A DNA stretch of 64,000 nucleotides from Chaenocephalus aceratus. Taxonomy: Eukaryota; Chordata; Actinopteri; Perciformes; Channichthyidae. Numbering within the stretch: position 1 is the first letter of the stretch; each line of letters opens with the position of its first letter. Of the stretch, positions 1 to 64,000 are shown in pieces. The DNA lies in NCBI GenBank assembly GCA_023974075.1, contig CM043807.1, positions 3,291,440-3,355,439 of the forward strand, read 5' to 3'. The notes beneath the pieces are model-generated. The model did not search any database. It was not told where the DNA came from and saw nothing but the letters and a program-made list of their open reading frames with translations. The position numbers and the translations under genes were made by a program.

Positions 1-902
1 ATCACATTGGCCCCACCACCAGGCACAGGCCACGCCAACCAAGCACAATTGCTGTAACCACACCTCCAGAACCCAACCCACTCATTTATGCTTTAAATAA
101 CTCTACCTGTACAGGCTTGCATCTATCTTGTAGTCCAATACTAACCGCACAATATTTACTGACACTGAGCTGTGAAAATATAACACTTATGGGGGGACAG
201 GGCTGCTAAGTCTAGAGATGGATCTGTTGGTCCTGGCACCAGGGGGAGGGACAACTGATTTAGTATGAATAGCTGCTAAAAATCTACCTGCATTTGTTAA
301 ATGTCAGCTAAAAGAGGAGTGAAATGAAAAACCTGTATAGATAGGTATAGATAACAGTACTTAATGTCAGCTTAGTAAAAAAAAAAACATAATTATTATT
401 TACAATGGACTAAGCGTAGCTAACAGACACATTTCCACCACTCATAGACCACACCCACCTTTTCTTTTGAAAAACTGGGTGACATACTGTCGCCCTTTAG
501 TCCCTCTCTCTTGTCTTTCTCTCCTTTCTTTTCTCTTTTGAAAGCCTGACTTTGTGAGTCGTTGAGACATGGTTCACACGTAAGTACTAGCATCCATGCT
601 CCTAACATGCTCTCACTCTCTGCTAGAAAGTGACGGCGGTGCTGCACCGCGTTTGGAGGCAGGACCAAACCATTACATGTAAATAGAAGGGGGTGTACAG
701 AGGCTTTGGATATTTAACTTTTGGAAGAAAATAAGTTAAATGAATTATAAGTTTAGTGAGTACATTATCAACATAACGTTCTATTAATGTTAATTATTGA
801 TGAATGATGAAAGATTACTAAATTAAAAAATGTTTTCTTAATGTTCTTAATATATTGGGGGGGGGGTCTGGGGGGTCCGAAAACCAGTCAGTATCTGGTG
901 TG

Positions 903-919
903 AGGGTTAGGGTTAGGGT
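903..919 (+). repeat. Short TTAGGG-like tract
   Basis: The bases read GAGGGTTAGGGTTAGGGTAA, about two and a half TTAGGG units, just left of the foldback element. It is too short to call an interstitial telomere with confidence. Confidence 0.4.
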
Positions 920-1004
920 AATGTTGTGAATCGAGTGGCCCATGGTGGTGGTGGTGTTATGGAATGGGCAGGCGTATGTTATGGACGACGAACACAGGCC
1001 ACTC

Positions 1005-1302
1005 GAGTTATTGTTATTACAACGTGACTTCACTATTATTTAACAACTCTTTTTATTGGGTTCTTTTATTTGGGGTTAAGTACATTGTCAGAATAAGTAA
1101 GAAATGGATTTAACTTCTGTTAGACAGCTATCATACTGAATACATACTGTGAATGTGTGCAAAAATGTATGGCATATGGCTGTCTAACAGAAGTTAAATT
1201 CATTTCTCACTTATTCTGACAATGTACTTAACCCCAAATAAAAGAACCCAATAAAAAGAGTTGTTAAATAATAGTGAAGTCACGTTGTAATAACAATAAC
1301 TC
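1005..1302. repeat. Foldback element: 124-bp near-perfect inverted repeat
   Basis: The segment 1005-1128 reappears as its reverse complement at 1179-1302, with only about two mismatches seen, around a ~50-bp loop. Arms begin GAGTTATTGTTATTAC and end GTTAGACAGC. Because both arms carry the same sequence, short ORFs starting MKSRCNNNNSS appear on both strands; they are artefacts. It may be a foldback MITE or a recent inverted duplication. Confidence 0.9.
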
Positions 1303-2769
1303 ATCCCTCTCGAGTTTTCCTTTTGAGCTTCGCCAAAAGCCACTGTGTCAATGTTGTCCTAATTGGGTTGCCGTCCGGAGTTGTCCAATATGGCCAACCA
1401 TCTCGCACATGCGCACTGCAGATCGGGTAGTGACAGTGGTTCCTAAGCTAAAGGAGGTTATAAAGGAAGTTTGAAACCTCCTTTCCTATCATGTAGAGAA
1501 TTCGAACGGCACTTATCATGGCTGCCACTGAGGGACTTCCGGGTAATTTCACTCGGTTAGGAAGGTTCCTAAACTAAATGGACTATTCGACTGGAGCCCT
1601 CATAGAATGAACGAGGCCCCGCCTCCAACGCTGTATCCAGTTCTCTTAATACATCCATGTGTTCTACTGCATGTAAACAACTCGGATATATTTGGAAGTT
1701 AAAGCCGAAAACGGACATATTCCTCCTCTGGGGAAATCGCAGAGGGACCAGTAGTGAAGGTATTGGAGGTTAAACGTGCAGATTTCTTCTCAAATTTTAA
1801 GAGAACTTTCCCCAGTCTTGGTCGCCGTAATATTGATGCTCTCTTTGGCCACGCTACTCTGGTGAGGTACGTATTGTCTTTACACCGTATTTGTTCATTT
1901 CGGCATCAATTGCATTTAGTGTGGTACGGTGTGTTATTATGGGCATGTTTGATTTGAGCTTTTGTTAGCAACATTATATAGATTTTTGTATTATAATTAC
2001 ATTATATATATACTTTTGAATACGGCAGACAAGCAGGCTTTTCCTTAGGAGGCCGTTGTATTATTTTGGGACATAGTTGAGACTTCATAGACAAACTTAA
2101 CAATACTGCTACTCAGGTTCACTTCCACAAACATACTACTCTCGCTCGCTCTGCACATGCACGCGCCACTCACCTACCCCCCTCTCTCTCTTAAAGGGAT
2201 AGTCGACCTTACTCTGTATCACCCTACTATCATATCAAAGGTGATTGATACGTGCAAGACAGTGTGTTTATATGGTTCTAAGTTATATCTCAAAGTAGAA
2301 CGTTTGTGTCGCAACACTTCTGTGGTACATTTCGATTTAAAATAGGCGGCTTTGTTTTTATTGCCATGCATGTCTGGGCATGTTTTAGTAACTCAGAGAA
2401 GCACAGAGGTTTCACGTTCATTTCATGCAATAGTGTTGGTACCATGCATTCTGCATTTCTGTAACGCAAGCTCACTTTAAATGTAGGCTTGTAATCAGTG
2501 CGGAAAATACCATGTCACAGCAAAGCACCAGTAGCTGTCCCGGGTCTCAGTATGTTAACCTGACTTTCATACAGTTCATAAAGGGTCACTTAAAACAATC
2601 AATGAAGTTCATTTTCAGAAGTTATTTCATTCATAATCCTGAGAGATTAGTAGTAGTCTTCCAGCTATATTTTGTTAAGTCATATAATCCTGTTTCAAAT
2701 TGTTTAGAATTTAGCAAAGGTTGCCTAATGCAGCTCGGCATCAGCAGTCCGCTCCCCTTTAGTCACATT

Positions 2770-3180
2770 TCCTTGATGCTCTTTACCTGTTCACTTTTCA
2801 AAATGGGGAATGGGCTAGAAAAGTCCACTTTGCTGAGGTTGTTACCACGAAGTAAAGTCTCTGAAGGAGATGAAGCGTGGGCCATATTAAAAGACCTTAA
2901 AGAAATTGTGCAGCTGGTGTTGTCACAGAGGAATCTATCCAGTAGGCCTACATGCAGACTAAAATAAGTGATCACAGACAGAGTCTTCAATCTGTCTTCC
3001 CAGACTTCAAGCTCAGAGTGTTGGTACCGTAAGCATTTAAGGCCATTTGAGCTATCCTCACACAACTTTTCTGTGCACCCGCTGTCCGAGCTAAATGACA
3101 CATTAAGTATCACAGCATACAATATGGATGGACATTTCAAGTTGACAATAAATATTTATTTCCACCAGAGACTTGCAGGA
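2770..3180 (+). pseudogene. Degraded companion ORF of the SAMD3-like family
   Basis: Fragments in plus frames read STLLRLLPRSKVSEGDEAWA, then LKDLKEIVQLV, then after a frame break and apparent deletion WYRKHLRPFELSS and LSELNDTLSITAYNMDGH. These resemble parts of a second uncharacterised teleost protein that is commonly found just upstream of SAMD3-like genes in the same orientation. The stretch between the two fragments, normally over 100 residues, is missing here, and stops separate the pieces. It is therefore a remnant. An earlier short exon-like ORF (1754-1863, followed by GTGAGG) could be a further relic, but I could not assign it. The link to the intact gene downstream is by proximity and family memory, not by a shared transcript. 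Confidence 0.5.
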
Positions 3181-3402
3181 ATACATGTTTCTAGAAGTGG
3201 GGACATACTGCATGTGTCACCACCACCCACCATGACAGGCCAAGCCTAGGAAGACTAAGACTTAATGATTGTTTTGTTTTTCGCGCACAGTTTTCATTGG
3301 AGTTGAATGATACTTAATCCAAACTAGACACTGCCTGACTTTTGTGTTGCCAAACTGAATGTTCCTCATATTGCCTCTTTTCTATTTTTTTAATAACAGG
3401 AA

Positions 3403-5952
3403 ATGGCAGCTCAAAACTACATACTTCATGTCCATACCTCAATGGACATCATCAGGAAGATGACTTTATCTTCAAGTCCAGAATCTGTAGATGAGCTAAA
3501 AACCATGATAAAAGAAAAGTTTAAGCTAGACTTTGACTTTAACTTATCATACCAAGATCCAGACTTTGACGGGAGGTTATGTTCCCTTGTAGACATCGAG
3601 GAGCTTCCACTAAAGGCTGTGTTGCTAGTTACGAAGTCTGAGAGTGATGCCAGTTCCGAAGCATCAGAGGACACAACAATATTGCCCCATGACATAACTC
3701 CAGAGCGGGCAGAGGGATGGCCTGCTGTGTTTCCAGTGCCCACTTTTGCCTTGCAGGTAGAACTCCTACTCAATGAGGGAAATCGTACACATGAGAGAAC
3801 AGAGAAAACTCTAAAGCTTTCCCGGGGTCAAAAGCACATCATCCTTGAGAACCTTGCAACCAAAATGCATAGCTTCAAGGCATACCCCAATGATAAGGAG
3901 GTTTCAATTGTAGCAGAAGCACTGGTCACTAAGCATCCTTGTCTAAAAGAGCCAGGGTCTCAGACAGGATGGTGCGGCTGGAGAAATAGTCTGAAGTTTA
4001 AGATGGGGAACTTCCGCACAAAGTTAAGTCGAGCAGGATTTCACGAGGTGGCTGTCAATTCTGGGAAGAGGAGTAGAAACAATCCAGACAAACAAGCTCC
4101 CCACTGCAACATCAAAAGACCAAAGAGGGCAGAGGTGAACTTCTTGCCTAATTTCCCACTCGGTGAAGATGGTACAAGCCTTGAGCGATTGAGACTCCAA
4201 CTCGTAGAGGAAGTTAAGATGGGAGACAAAAACCTTCCCCTAATTGCAAAGTTAATGCAGACTACCTTTGCCCTGCGGCGCAATGAGGTCATCAATGACG
4301 AGCTACCCGTTGGCCAGATCCTGGAACGCTGGCCTGCTTTGAAAATAGAGTCACAGGTGAACATCTTTGACTTATTACTCATGTTTCATTATTGTGTGTG
4401 CCTTTGTCGTTGATAACTTTGACAGGCTTACTCAGATGTGTCATGTTGTCACAGTCTGCTTTCTCACTCACCTATTTTCTGCATTAACTTTCCTTAGTCA
4501 CCTGGTAGTCACACCCTGTGTCTCTCTCTCACTCTGTTACACCCATCAGCTCACCACTTCACTTTCACCTCAGTGCCAGATCGTACTTTGCAGCATGCCA
4601 GTCTTTCCCGCATTACCCTTCAGATTGCTCTCCCGGTTTCGACCCTGCCTGTCCCTGACCAGCCTGCCTCGCCTGCTCCCTGACCCGTTCTGTACCTGCG
4701 ACTCCCGTCCTGCTTTCTCCTGGAACCCTCGCCTGTCCCCGACCAGCCCTTTGCCTCCTATCTGCCGTTTTGTCTCCTACCAGCCTATTGCCATCAATAA
4801 AGCTGGTTACCGACTATCCCTGGTTTCCCGTGTTCTGCATTTTGGTCCTCAGCTCGTTTGTGACACATGTTACGTTTCTGTTCATCTCTGCTGTCTTCAG
4901 TCTGCATATGCATTGTACTGGGACTTAAATAGTCCTTTTATATATTTGCAGATTTGTGCCGAGTTTCAGAGGATTGCAAACATCAACCTGAAGAAGCACT
5001 TCTATGCTGAGTTGGATCGGCATGCCCCCCGTCTTCAGAGCCTGTTCAGAAAGAAAGCTGCACGCAAAGGGAAAGTAGCTGAAGGTCTGGATCAGCGATT
5101 CAGCTCTTATGACCTCCAGGTGAGTCGGTTAGGCCTCTTTGTGTTTGATCCTTATATAAGAGTGGATTCTCTTTGTCAAAGGCTCATCTCTTCAGTCATG
5201 GAAGGGCCCTTGTTGTGATGTAAGCTGTTGTGCTGCTATGCTGTTTAGCATCCAAAGTAAAACAAAGATGTTCTCCCCCCCAGGAACAAGGCGACGTCCA
5301 TGTCCTCCGTGCTGCTGTCCTCCGGGCTCTGCCTGCATATCTGCACGAGGACGACTCCAGGTTTCTGAAGTCGTGGCACGTAAGTCAGCATAATAACGGT
5401 TTCAAATGTATGTGACAGATGATCACGAAATACAGTTATTCTTGTTACATTGTTTCGGTAGCTCGAGCGCAGGAAGTATTTACATTTGGATAGTGAAAGG
5501 TTATAATAAATTTAGTTTGGAAAAGAATGAACGGTCCTGGTGTCATCAAAGATTGATTCTGCCAAGTGAGGGGAAACAGGTTGTAGAGATAGCTATGGCC
5601 ATTTAGGGTAACATGTCCCTGTTCTTGTCCCCAGGTGGCGCAGTCCGATGAACCGGACATTGACGACATGGCCGTTGGACTTCTCTTGATCAGTGCCAAG
5701 TCAGAGAATAGCACGCTCTGCTGCCCAGAGAGGATCGCTGTGGTACTGGAGGGGAGCAGAGTGTTCGAGCTCCCCAGGTTGGCTGAGGCATTCATCCTGC
5801 TGTATGCACTGATCTATGCCCTGAATCTAAGGTACCCAAAAGACTTGGCCAACACCTTTGACTTCACCCAGAAAGTCTTGATGGGCCAGGACGATCGGAA
5901 GCTGAGGCCAAGAGTGTTGAGCCTTAAGAATGTCCTGTTGGCAGCGCAGTGA
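3403..5952 (+). CDS. SAMD3-like/uncharacterised multicopy teleost protein, 4 exons, 511 codons
   Basis: Exons 3403-4356, 4952-5119, 5284-5379 and 5635-5952 all meet in phase 0 with CAG|GT-type sites and give 511 codons ending in TGA... at 5952. A 5' untranslated exon is implied because an acceptor (TTAATAACAG) lies 3 bp before the ATG. The N-terminus has a PB1/ubiquitin-like look (TSMDIIRKMTL, FDFNLSYQDPDFDGRL). The middle has the family signature GWCGWRNSLKFKMGNFRTKL and SRNNPDKQAPHCNIKR, and the end has IYALNLRYPKDL. From memory this is the teleost family often annotated 'sterile alpha motif domain-containing protein 3-like', but I see no SAM domain and no known enzyme motif. Function is unknown. 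A polyadenylation signal AATAAA occurs at about 6532. Confidence 0.85.
4447..4865 (+). mobile_element. Solo LTR with 5-bp TSD in intron of the SAMD3-like gene
   Basis: The 419-bp segment begins TGTCACAG and ends TTTGTGACA, so it has TG...CA ends and a 7-bp terminal inverted repeat. It is flanked on both sides by CATGT (4442-4446 and 4866-4870). AATAAA followed by GCTGG lies at about 4797. No internal retrotransposon coding sequence is present, so it is a solo LTR. The 5-bp TSD fits Ty3/Gypsy or an ERV-like element; the class is not determined. It lies wholly within intron 4357-4951. Confidence 0.85.
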
Positions 5953-6157
5953 CCTCACTCTATGAACAGGCACCACATACCGTAGAGCACTGTATTGTAT
6001 ATCTGTTTATTTTACAACAAAATCTTTTGAATATTTCAATATTCAACTTGAAGTTTGAATTTGTTACTGTTCAACTTGAAGGAGTGTTTGTAGATGTGTA
6101 AATGGTATGGACAACATGTTCCCATACGTTGGTTTATATTTCTATATGTTCCTGTTC

Positions 6158-6371
6158 TTTATGGTCCATGTGGTAAACTGAGCAGCCTTTATGGTCCATG
6201 TGGTAAACTGAGCAGCCTTTATGGTCCATGTGGTAAACTGAGCAGCCTTTATGGTCCATGTGGTAAACTGAGCAGCCTTTATGGTCCATGTGGTAAACTG
6301 AGCAGCCTTTATGGTCCATGTGGTAAACTGAGCAGCCTTTACTTTATGGTCCATGTGGTAAACTGAGCAGC
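6158..6371 (+). repeat. 30-bp minisatellite, ~7 copies, in probable 3' UTR
   Basis: The unit TATGGTCCATGTGGTAAACT plus GAGCAGCCTT repeats about seven times almost without change; a 5-bp insertion precedes the last copy. It lies after the stop of the SAMD3-like gene (5952) and before its AATAAA (about 6532). Because 30 is a multiple of 3, several frames stay open; these ORFs are not real genes. Confidence 0.93.
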
Positions 6372-6531
6372 AGAACGGTTCCGGGTCACATGGTGTTTGA
6401 CTCATGCAAGTGGTGGCTCAAAAAGTGGCTCTGGACATTTCTCAAGGCCTGTTTTTAAGGTGTTTCGTTTTTAAAAGTTGACTATTTGTCAAACAATACA
6501 TATTCTTGTTTGGTAAATAGTTTATGGTTAT

Positions 6532-6537
6532 TTAATA
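6532..6537 (+). terminator. Polyadenylation signal AATAAA
   Basis: AATAAA in TTTAATAAAACAG lies 580 bp after the stop codon of the SAMD3-like gene and is followed by a TG/T-rich stretch. This is the best candidate 3' end for that gene. Confidence 0.5.
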
Positions 6538-6581
6538 AAACAGTGACTTGTATATAAATTGTCTGTGTTAAAGGTTTTCTT

Positions 6582-6610
6582 TCTTATTTACTCAAAATGA
6601 GTAAATAAGA
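6582..6610. repeat. 13-bp perfect inverted repeat
   Basis: TCTTATTTACTCA and TGAGTAAATAAGA flank a 3-bp centre. It could form a hairpin just after the polyadenylation signal at 6532, or be a MITE relic. Confidence 0.7.
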
Positions 6611-6871
6611 CATTTACTTGTCAAGGATCTTACGGTCATTCAAAACCTGGAAAAGTCATGGAAATTCAAAATGCAAATTCCAGGCCCTGGAAAAGTTATG
6701 GAAAACAATATTATTCCCAAAGTTTTGGAAAAGTCATACCCATATTTTAGCTAATCGCCGAAATAGTAATACTATAATGATAATACATACTGTATGGTTT
6801 AGTAATGAAACGTAAAATGGCATTTAACTGACGAGGTGTTTTGCTGGTGAGAGATTTGAGTTGCTTTAGCG

Positions 6872-7227
6872 CAGTTTCTCAAACTTTTTCATACCAAGGA
6901 CCACTTAACCAATAAATAAACACTCGCGGACCACCTAACTCCACAAATATCAAAAAACACATCGTTTTTCTAGAACAGATTACAAATCGCCTGAAAATGG
7001 TACAAACAAGTGGCAACATGTGTGATGAAGGTGTTGTGCTGGGCTATTTCATGCAATCGAAAGTGAAACTTAACCTTGCTCCATTGCGGAGATATTCCCG
7101 CGAGAGTGCGGAAAACTTAAATTGATTAATTAATTTCAAATGTGAAATGTTACCCATATACTCACGGACCACTAGGGGGCGCTCACGGACCACCAGTGGT
7201 CCGCGGACCACACTTTGAGAAGCACTG
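6872..7227. mobile_element. hAT-type MITE with 8-bp TSD CTTTAGCG
   Basis: The 356-bp element starts CAGTTTCTCAAAC and ends TTTGAGAAGCACTG, inverted terminal repeats of the common CAGTGCTTCTCAAA family. CTTTAGCG is duplicated exactly at 6864-6871 and 7228-7235, as expected for hAT. It has no coding capacity. It lies between the SAMD3-like gene and the myosin gene. Confidence 0.93.
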
Positions 7228-7235
7228 CTTTAGCG

Positions 7236-7810
7236 TGTAGGAGCTAGTAAGCCTATTTGATTTGTTTTAGATAGGCACAACATGTTTCATATGCAGACCT
7301 TATTTTCCTGTTCCATGTTCAAATAAACCATTTTCAGTGGTACCGCTGAGAAAGAGTCATTTGTTTGGTCATGGAAAATGAGGTAAAGGTCATGGAAAAG
7401 TCAAGTGTATGAACCCTGACTTGTTTACTTCCAGTTACTACATCATATTTATGTAATCAGTTTCAAAAAATGCTTGAAGTACTTTACATTCAGTTTTGAG
7501 TACTACACAAGCAACATTTTCAATACATAGTGGGGTTCATACGGCTACATGTTTTTAAAAGGTAATACAAATATTTAGGTTAACCTTGATTTTTATTTGT
7601 ACTGTGTTACCAAAATACCTAGTTAAAATAACTTAAGTACTGTTTAACTAAACAGTTAAAAATAAGTTTGTCACTTGAAATGACTAGTAAATAGTACTCA
7701 ATACATTTGACTTTAACTTAAAAACATTTACATAAGTAGTTTTGATGTAAAAATGTCGATGTCATCAGTTGAAGTTGTATTAACTGGTCAGGTTTCAGTG
7801 CTGAAGGTAC
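7236..7810. other. Intergenic/3' region between the two genes
   Basis: AT-rich, with a repeat-like phrase (GTCATGGAAAA) also present at 6650-6740. On the minus strand an open stretch continues from the last myosin exon to a stop near 7718, and an AATAAA reads at about 7590 on that strand. No other exon of either gene was recognised. Positions 6620-6865 hold the other part of the same degraded repeat. Confidence 0.5.
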
Positions 7811-62019
<54,209 letters not shown>

Positions 62020-62770
62020 CTGACAGATGACATGACAGTTGAAGTACACGGTTATACAGTGGTTGCAGATGTTAGGATATAAGTTAGCATCAGTATAAAG
62101 AATCTGGTGTTACCTTGACGTAGTTTGGCTTCAGACAACGAATAAAAGTGGTTTTGCATCTAATAGTTAAAGGACAAAACACACATTTTATTCTTCAGCA
62201 AGCATTATTCATAACACACTCATGACAAAAGCTAATAATGCAATGCCACTTCATTCAAAACGAATTTCACGTCTGAAATGCTGAGTCAGAAATGGCGCTG
62301 ATGATCCATCCATAGAACAAGCATTTGAAAAGTGCCCTGTCTTGAGGACAAACCTTATTTTAGACATTTTATAAATCAGCATCACCATTTAGTTATTTCA
62401 GCAGACTGTCAATCCATATTTTGTAATAAAACAACCGTCAAATCTTTTTATGTTGGGTTCATACTGTTTTAAAGTAAAAACATAATTAACTAAACAGTGC
62501 AAATAAACACAAAATATCTCACAGTCAAAGTTTTGTGCATCATACAGATATTTGAAAGAAGAATATTTCAAAAGCACAAACAAGAGGCACTGCACATACC
62601 AGGCATATTTCAGTGATGACTCATGCAGTACCAAGTGACAATATGATGAACTAACCAGCTATCCTAATCCCATGTTTCTTTCCATGACATTTATTAAACC
62701 CACATTCTCCACAGACCACAGCTATCTGATATTTCACAAACTCAGAGGAACAGTATTACTTTAGGTGATG
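62020..62770. other. Intron upstream of the motor exon, no feature recognised
   Basis: AT-rich; no motor-domain exon preceding 61895-62019 was found up to the window edge. Confidence 0.4.
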
Positions 62771-62778
62771 CTCTAGAG

Positions 62779-63305
62779 CAGGGGGGTCAAACTCAAACAC
62801 ACAGTGGGCCAACATTTAAAAATGGGTGCTAGTGGAGGGCCGGACTGGTTCAGTGTTTATTGCAGAACGTATTGAAATGAACTTATTGCACATATTAAAC
62901 CTGGAACTAACAAAGCTTCAATTATTGCCTATAAAAACAACATTAAACATGAAATAATCAGTTGCATTCATTTCTTATGGCTCTATCTGCAGCTTCTCCT
63001 CAGTCACTTCTTATGAGTACATTTCTCCTCAGGCCAACAGCAGCTTAACAACAAACATGCCCTGTCGTCGCAAGAAGAAAGTGCAGAAGGAAGCATCCAT
63101 GGAACTCAGTGTGCTGTTCTGTGATGCTGGTTCAGATACTTGGCATCTCATCAGGGTGCAGGTTCATCAATGCTTGGGGTCAGGCTCTGAGCGGAGGAGA
63201 CCCTCAGGACGGAGTGAAGGTGTGCGTGCAATATACCGGCGGGCCAGAGCTAATAGTGATTAGAAATTGAGTTTGAGTTTGCGGGCCTTGAGTTTGTCAT
63301 GTGTG
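62779..63305. mobile_element. hAT MITE, CAGGGGKGTCAAACTC family, TSD CTCTAGAG
   Basis: It begins CAGGGGGGTCAAACTCAAAC and ends CTTGAGTTTGTCATGTGTG (diverged right terminus). CTCTAGAG is duplicated exactly at 62771-62778 and 63306-63313. A short ORF inside (63057-63263, MPCRRKKKVQKEAS) is not a recognised gene. Confidence 0.9.
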
Positions 63306-63337
63306 CTCTAGAGGTTCTCACACTGCTCCACAGCTCT

Positions 63338-63738
63338 GGAGTGTCAGTGTGTGTGTCAGAGTGTGTGTCAGAGTGTGTGTCAGTGTGTGTGTCAGAGTGT
63401 GTGTCAGAGTGTGTGTCAGTGTGTGTCAGAGTGTGTCAGAGTGTGTGTCAGAGTGTGTCAGTGTGTGTGTCAGAGTGTGTGTCAGTGTGTGTCAGAGTGT
63501 GTCAGAGTGTGTGTCAGTGTGTGTGTCAGATTGTGGTCAGTGTGTGTGTGTGTGTGTGTTGTGTGTGTGTGGTGTGTGTGTGTGTGTGTGTGTGTCAGTG
63601 TGTGTGTCAGTGTGTGTGTCAGAGTGTGTGTCAGAGTGTGTGTCAGTGTTGTGTCAGAGTGTGTCAGAGTGTGTGTCAGTGTGTGTGTCAGAGTGTGTGT
63701 CAGAGTGTGTGTCAGTGTGTGTGTGTGTGTGTGTGTGT

Positions 63739-63785
<47 letters not shown>

Positions 63786-63884
63786 GTGTGTGTGTGTCAG
63801 TGTGTGTGTGTCAGTGTGTGTGTCAGAGTGTGGTCAAAGTGTGTGTCAGAGTGTGTGTCAGAGTGTGTGTCAGTGTGTGTGTGT

Positions 63885-63922
<38 letters not shown>

Positions 63923-64000
63923 TCAGTGTGTGTGTCAGTGTGTGGTGTCAGTGTGTGTGTCAGTGTGTGTGTCAGAGTGTGTGTCAGTGTGTGTTCATGT
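63338..64000. repeat. Compound GT/GTGTGTCA minisatellite to window end
   Basis: Units of GTGTGTGTCAGA and GTGTGTGTCAGT alternate with pure GT runs for more than 660 bp and continue past the right edge. Single-base changes such as TTGT or GGTG may be real or assembly noise. Confidence 0.95.

Noticed and set aside
420..668. 82-codon minus-strand ORF
   Set aside because: No similarity, no splice context, and not linked to the myosin tail.
903..919. Interstitial telomere
   Set aside because: Only about two and a half TTAGGG units; could arise by chance.
818..1474. MKSRCNNNNSS ORFs on both strands
   Set aside because: Same arm of the foldback read twice; no homology.
1754..1863. Upstream coding exon ending in a GTGAGG donor
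   Set aside because: No recognisable protein similarity and no acceptor or partner exon in phase; noted only as a possible relic.
63057..63263. MPCRRKKKVQKEAS ORF
   Set aside because: Lies inside a hAT MITE bounded by TSD CTCTAGAG; no transposase similarity.

Overview
The window is teleost genomic DNA, probably from a percomorph fish. The evidence is short-exon, intron-rich vertebrate genes, dense CA/GT microsatellites, and the fish repeat set L2, Rex1, an RTE/Rex3-like LINE, DIRS-type YR retrotransposons and many hAT and TTAA MITEs. There is no bacterial or viral gene organisation. The species cannot be named from the sequence alone.

One host gene fills most of the window on the minus strand. 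It is a class XV unconventional myosin (MYO15 family) covering about 62019 down to 7811. I could follow 44 coding exons by splice sites and phase. They join into 5133 nt (1711 codons) with no stop and no phase clash. The order is motor C-terminus, IQ neck, MyTH4, FERM F1, a long proline-rich linker, FERM F2/F3, SH3, second MyTH4, and second FERM up to its last lobe. Most of the motor lies to the right of the window. The extreme C-terminus (end of F3 and any PDZ ligand) was not found. The family assignment is strong. Choosing between myo15a and myo15b is not possible here, though divergence from mammalian MYO15A makes me lean to myo15b.

On the plus strand at the left, 3403-5952 holds a complete 4-exon gene of 511 codons. 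It belongs to a multicopy, poorly characterised teleost family usually annotated as SAMD3-like. Just upstream (about 2770-3180) is a degraded piece of the companion ORF that often accompanies this family. A solo LTR lies in its first coding intron and a 30-bp minisatellite in its probable 3' UTR.

The myosin introns are a dense archive of mobile elements. Between exons at 12057 and 23137, an L2 LINE was split by a ~7.5-kb hAT-like insertion. That insertion itself contains another hAT-like element and a DIRS element, and the DIRS element holds two MITEs. Other intronic insertions are an RTE LINE with a 12-bp TSD (34348-37105), a nearly full-length L2 (about 39690-42893), a Rex1 fragment (43466-44795), two further DIRS remnants, a solo LTR (38905-39305), hAT MITEs with 8-bp TSDs, and TTAA-flanked MITEs. 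One of the TTAA MITEs contains a 37-bp motif expanded about 28 times. Several long microsatellites directly abut splice sites of the myosin gene.
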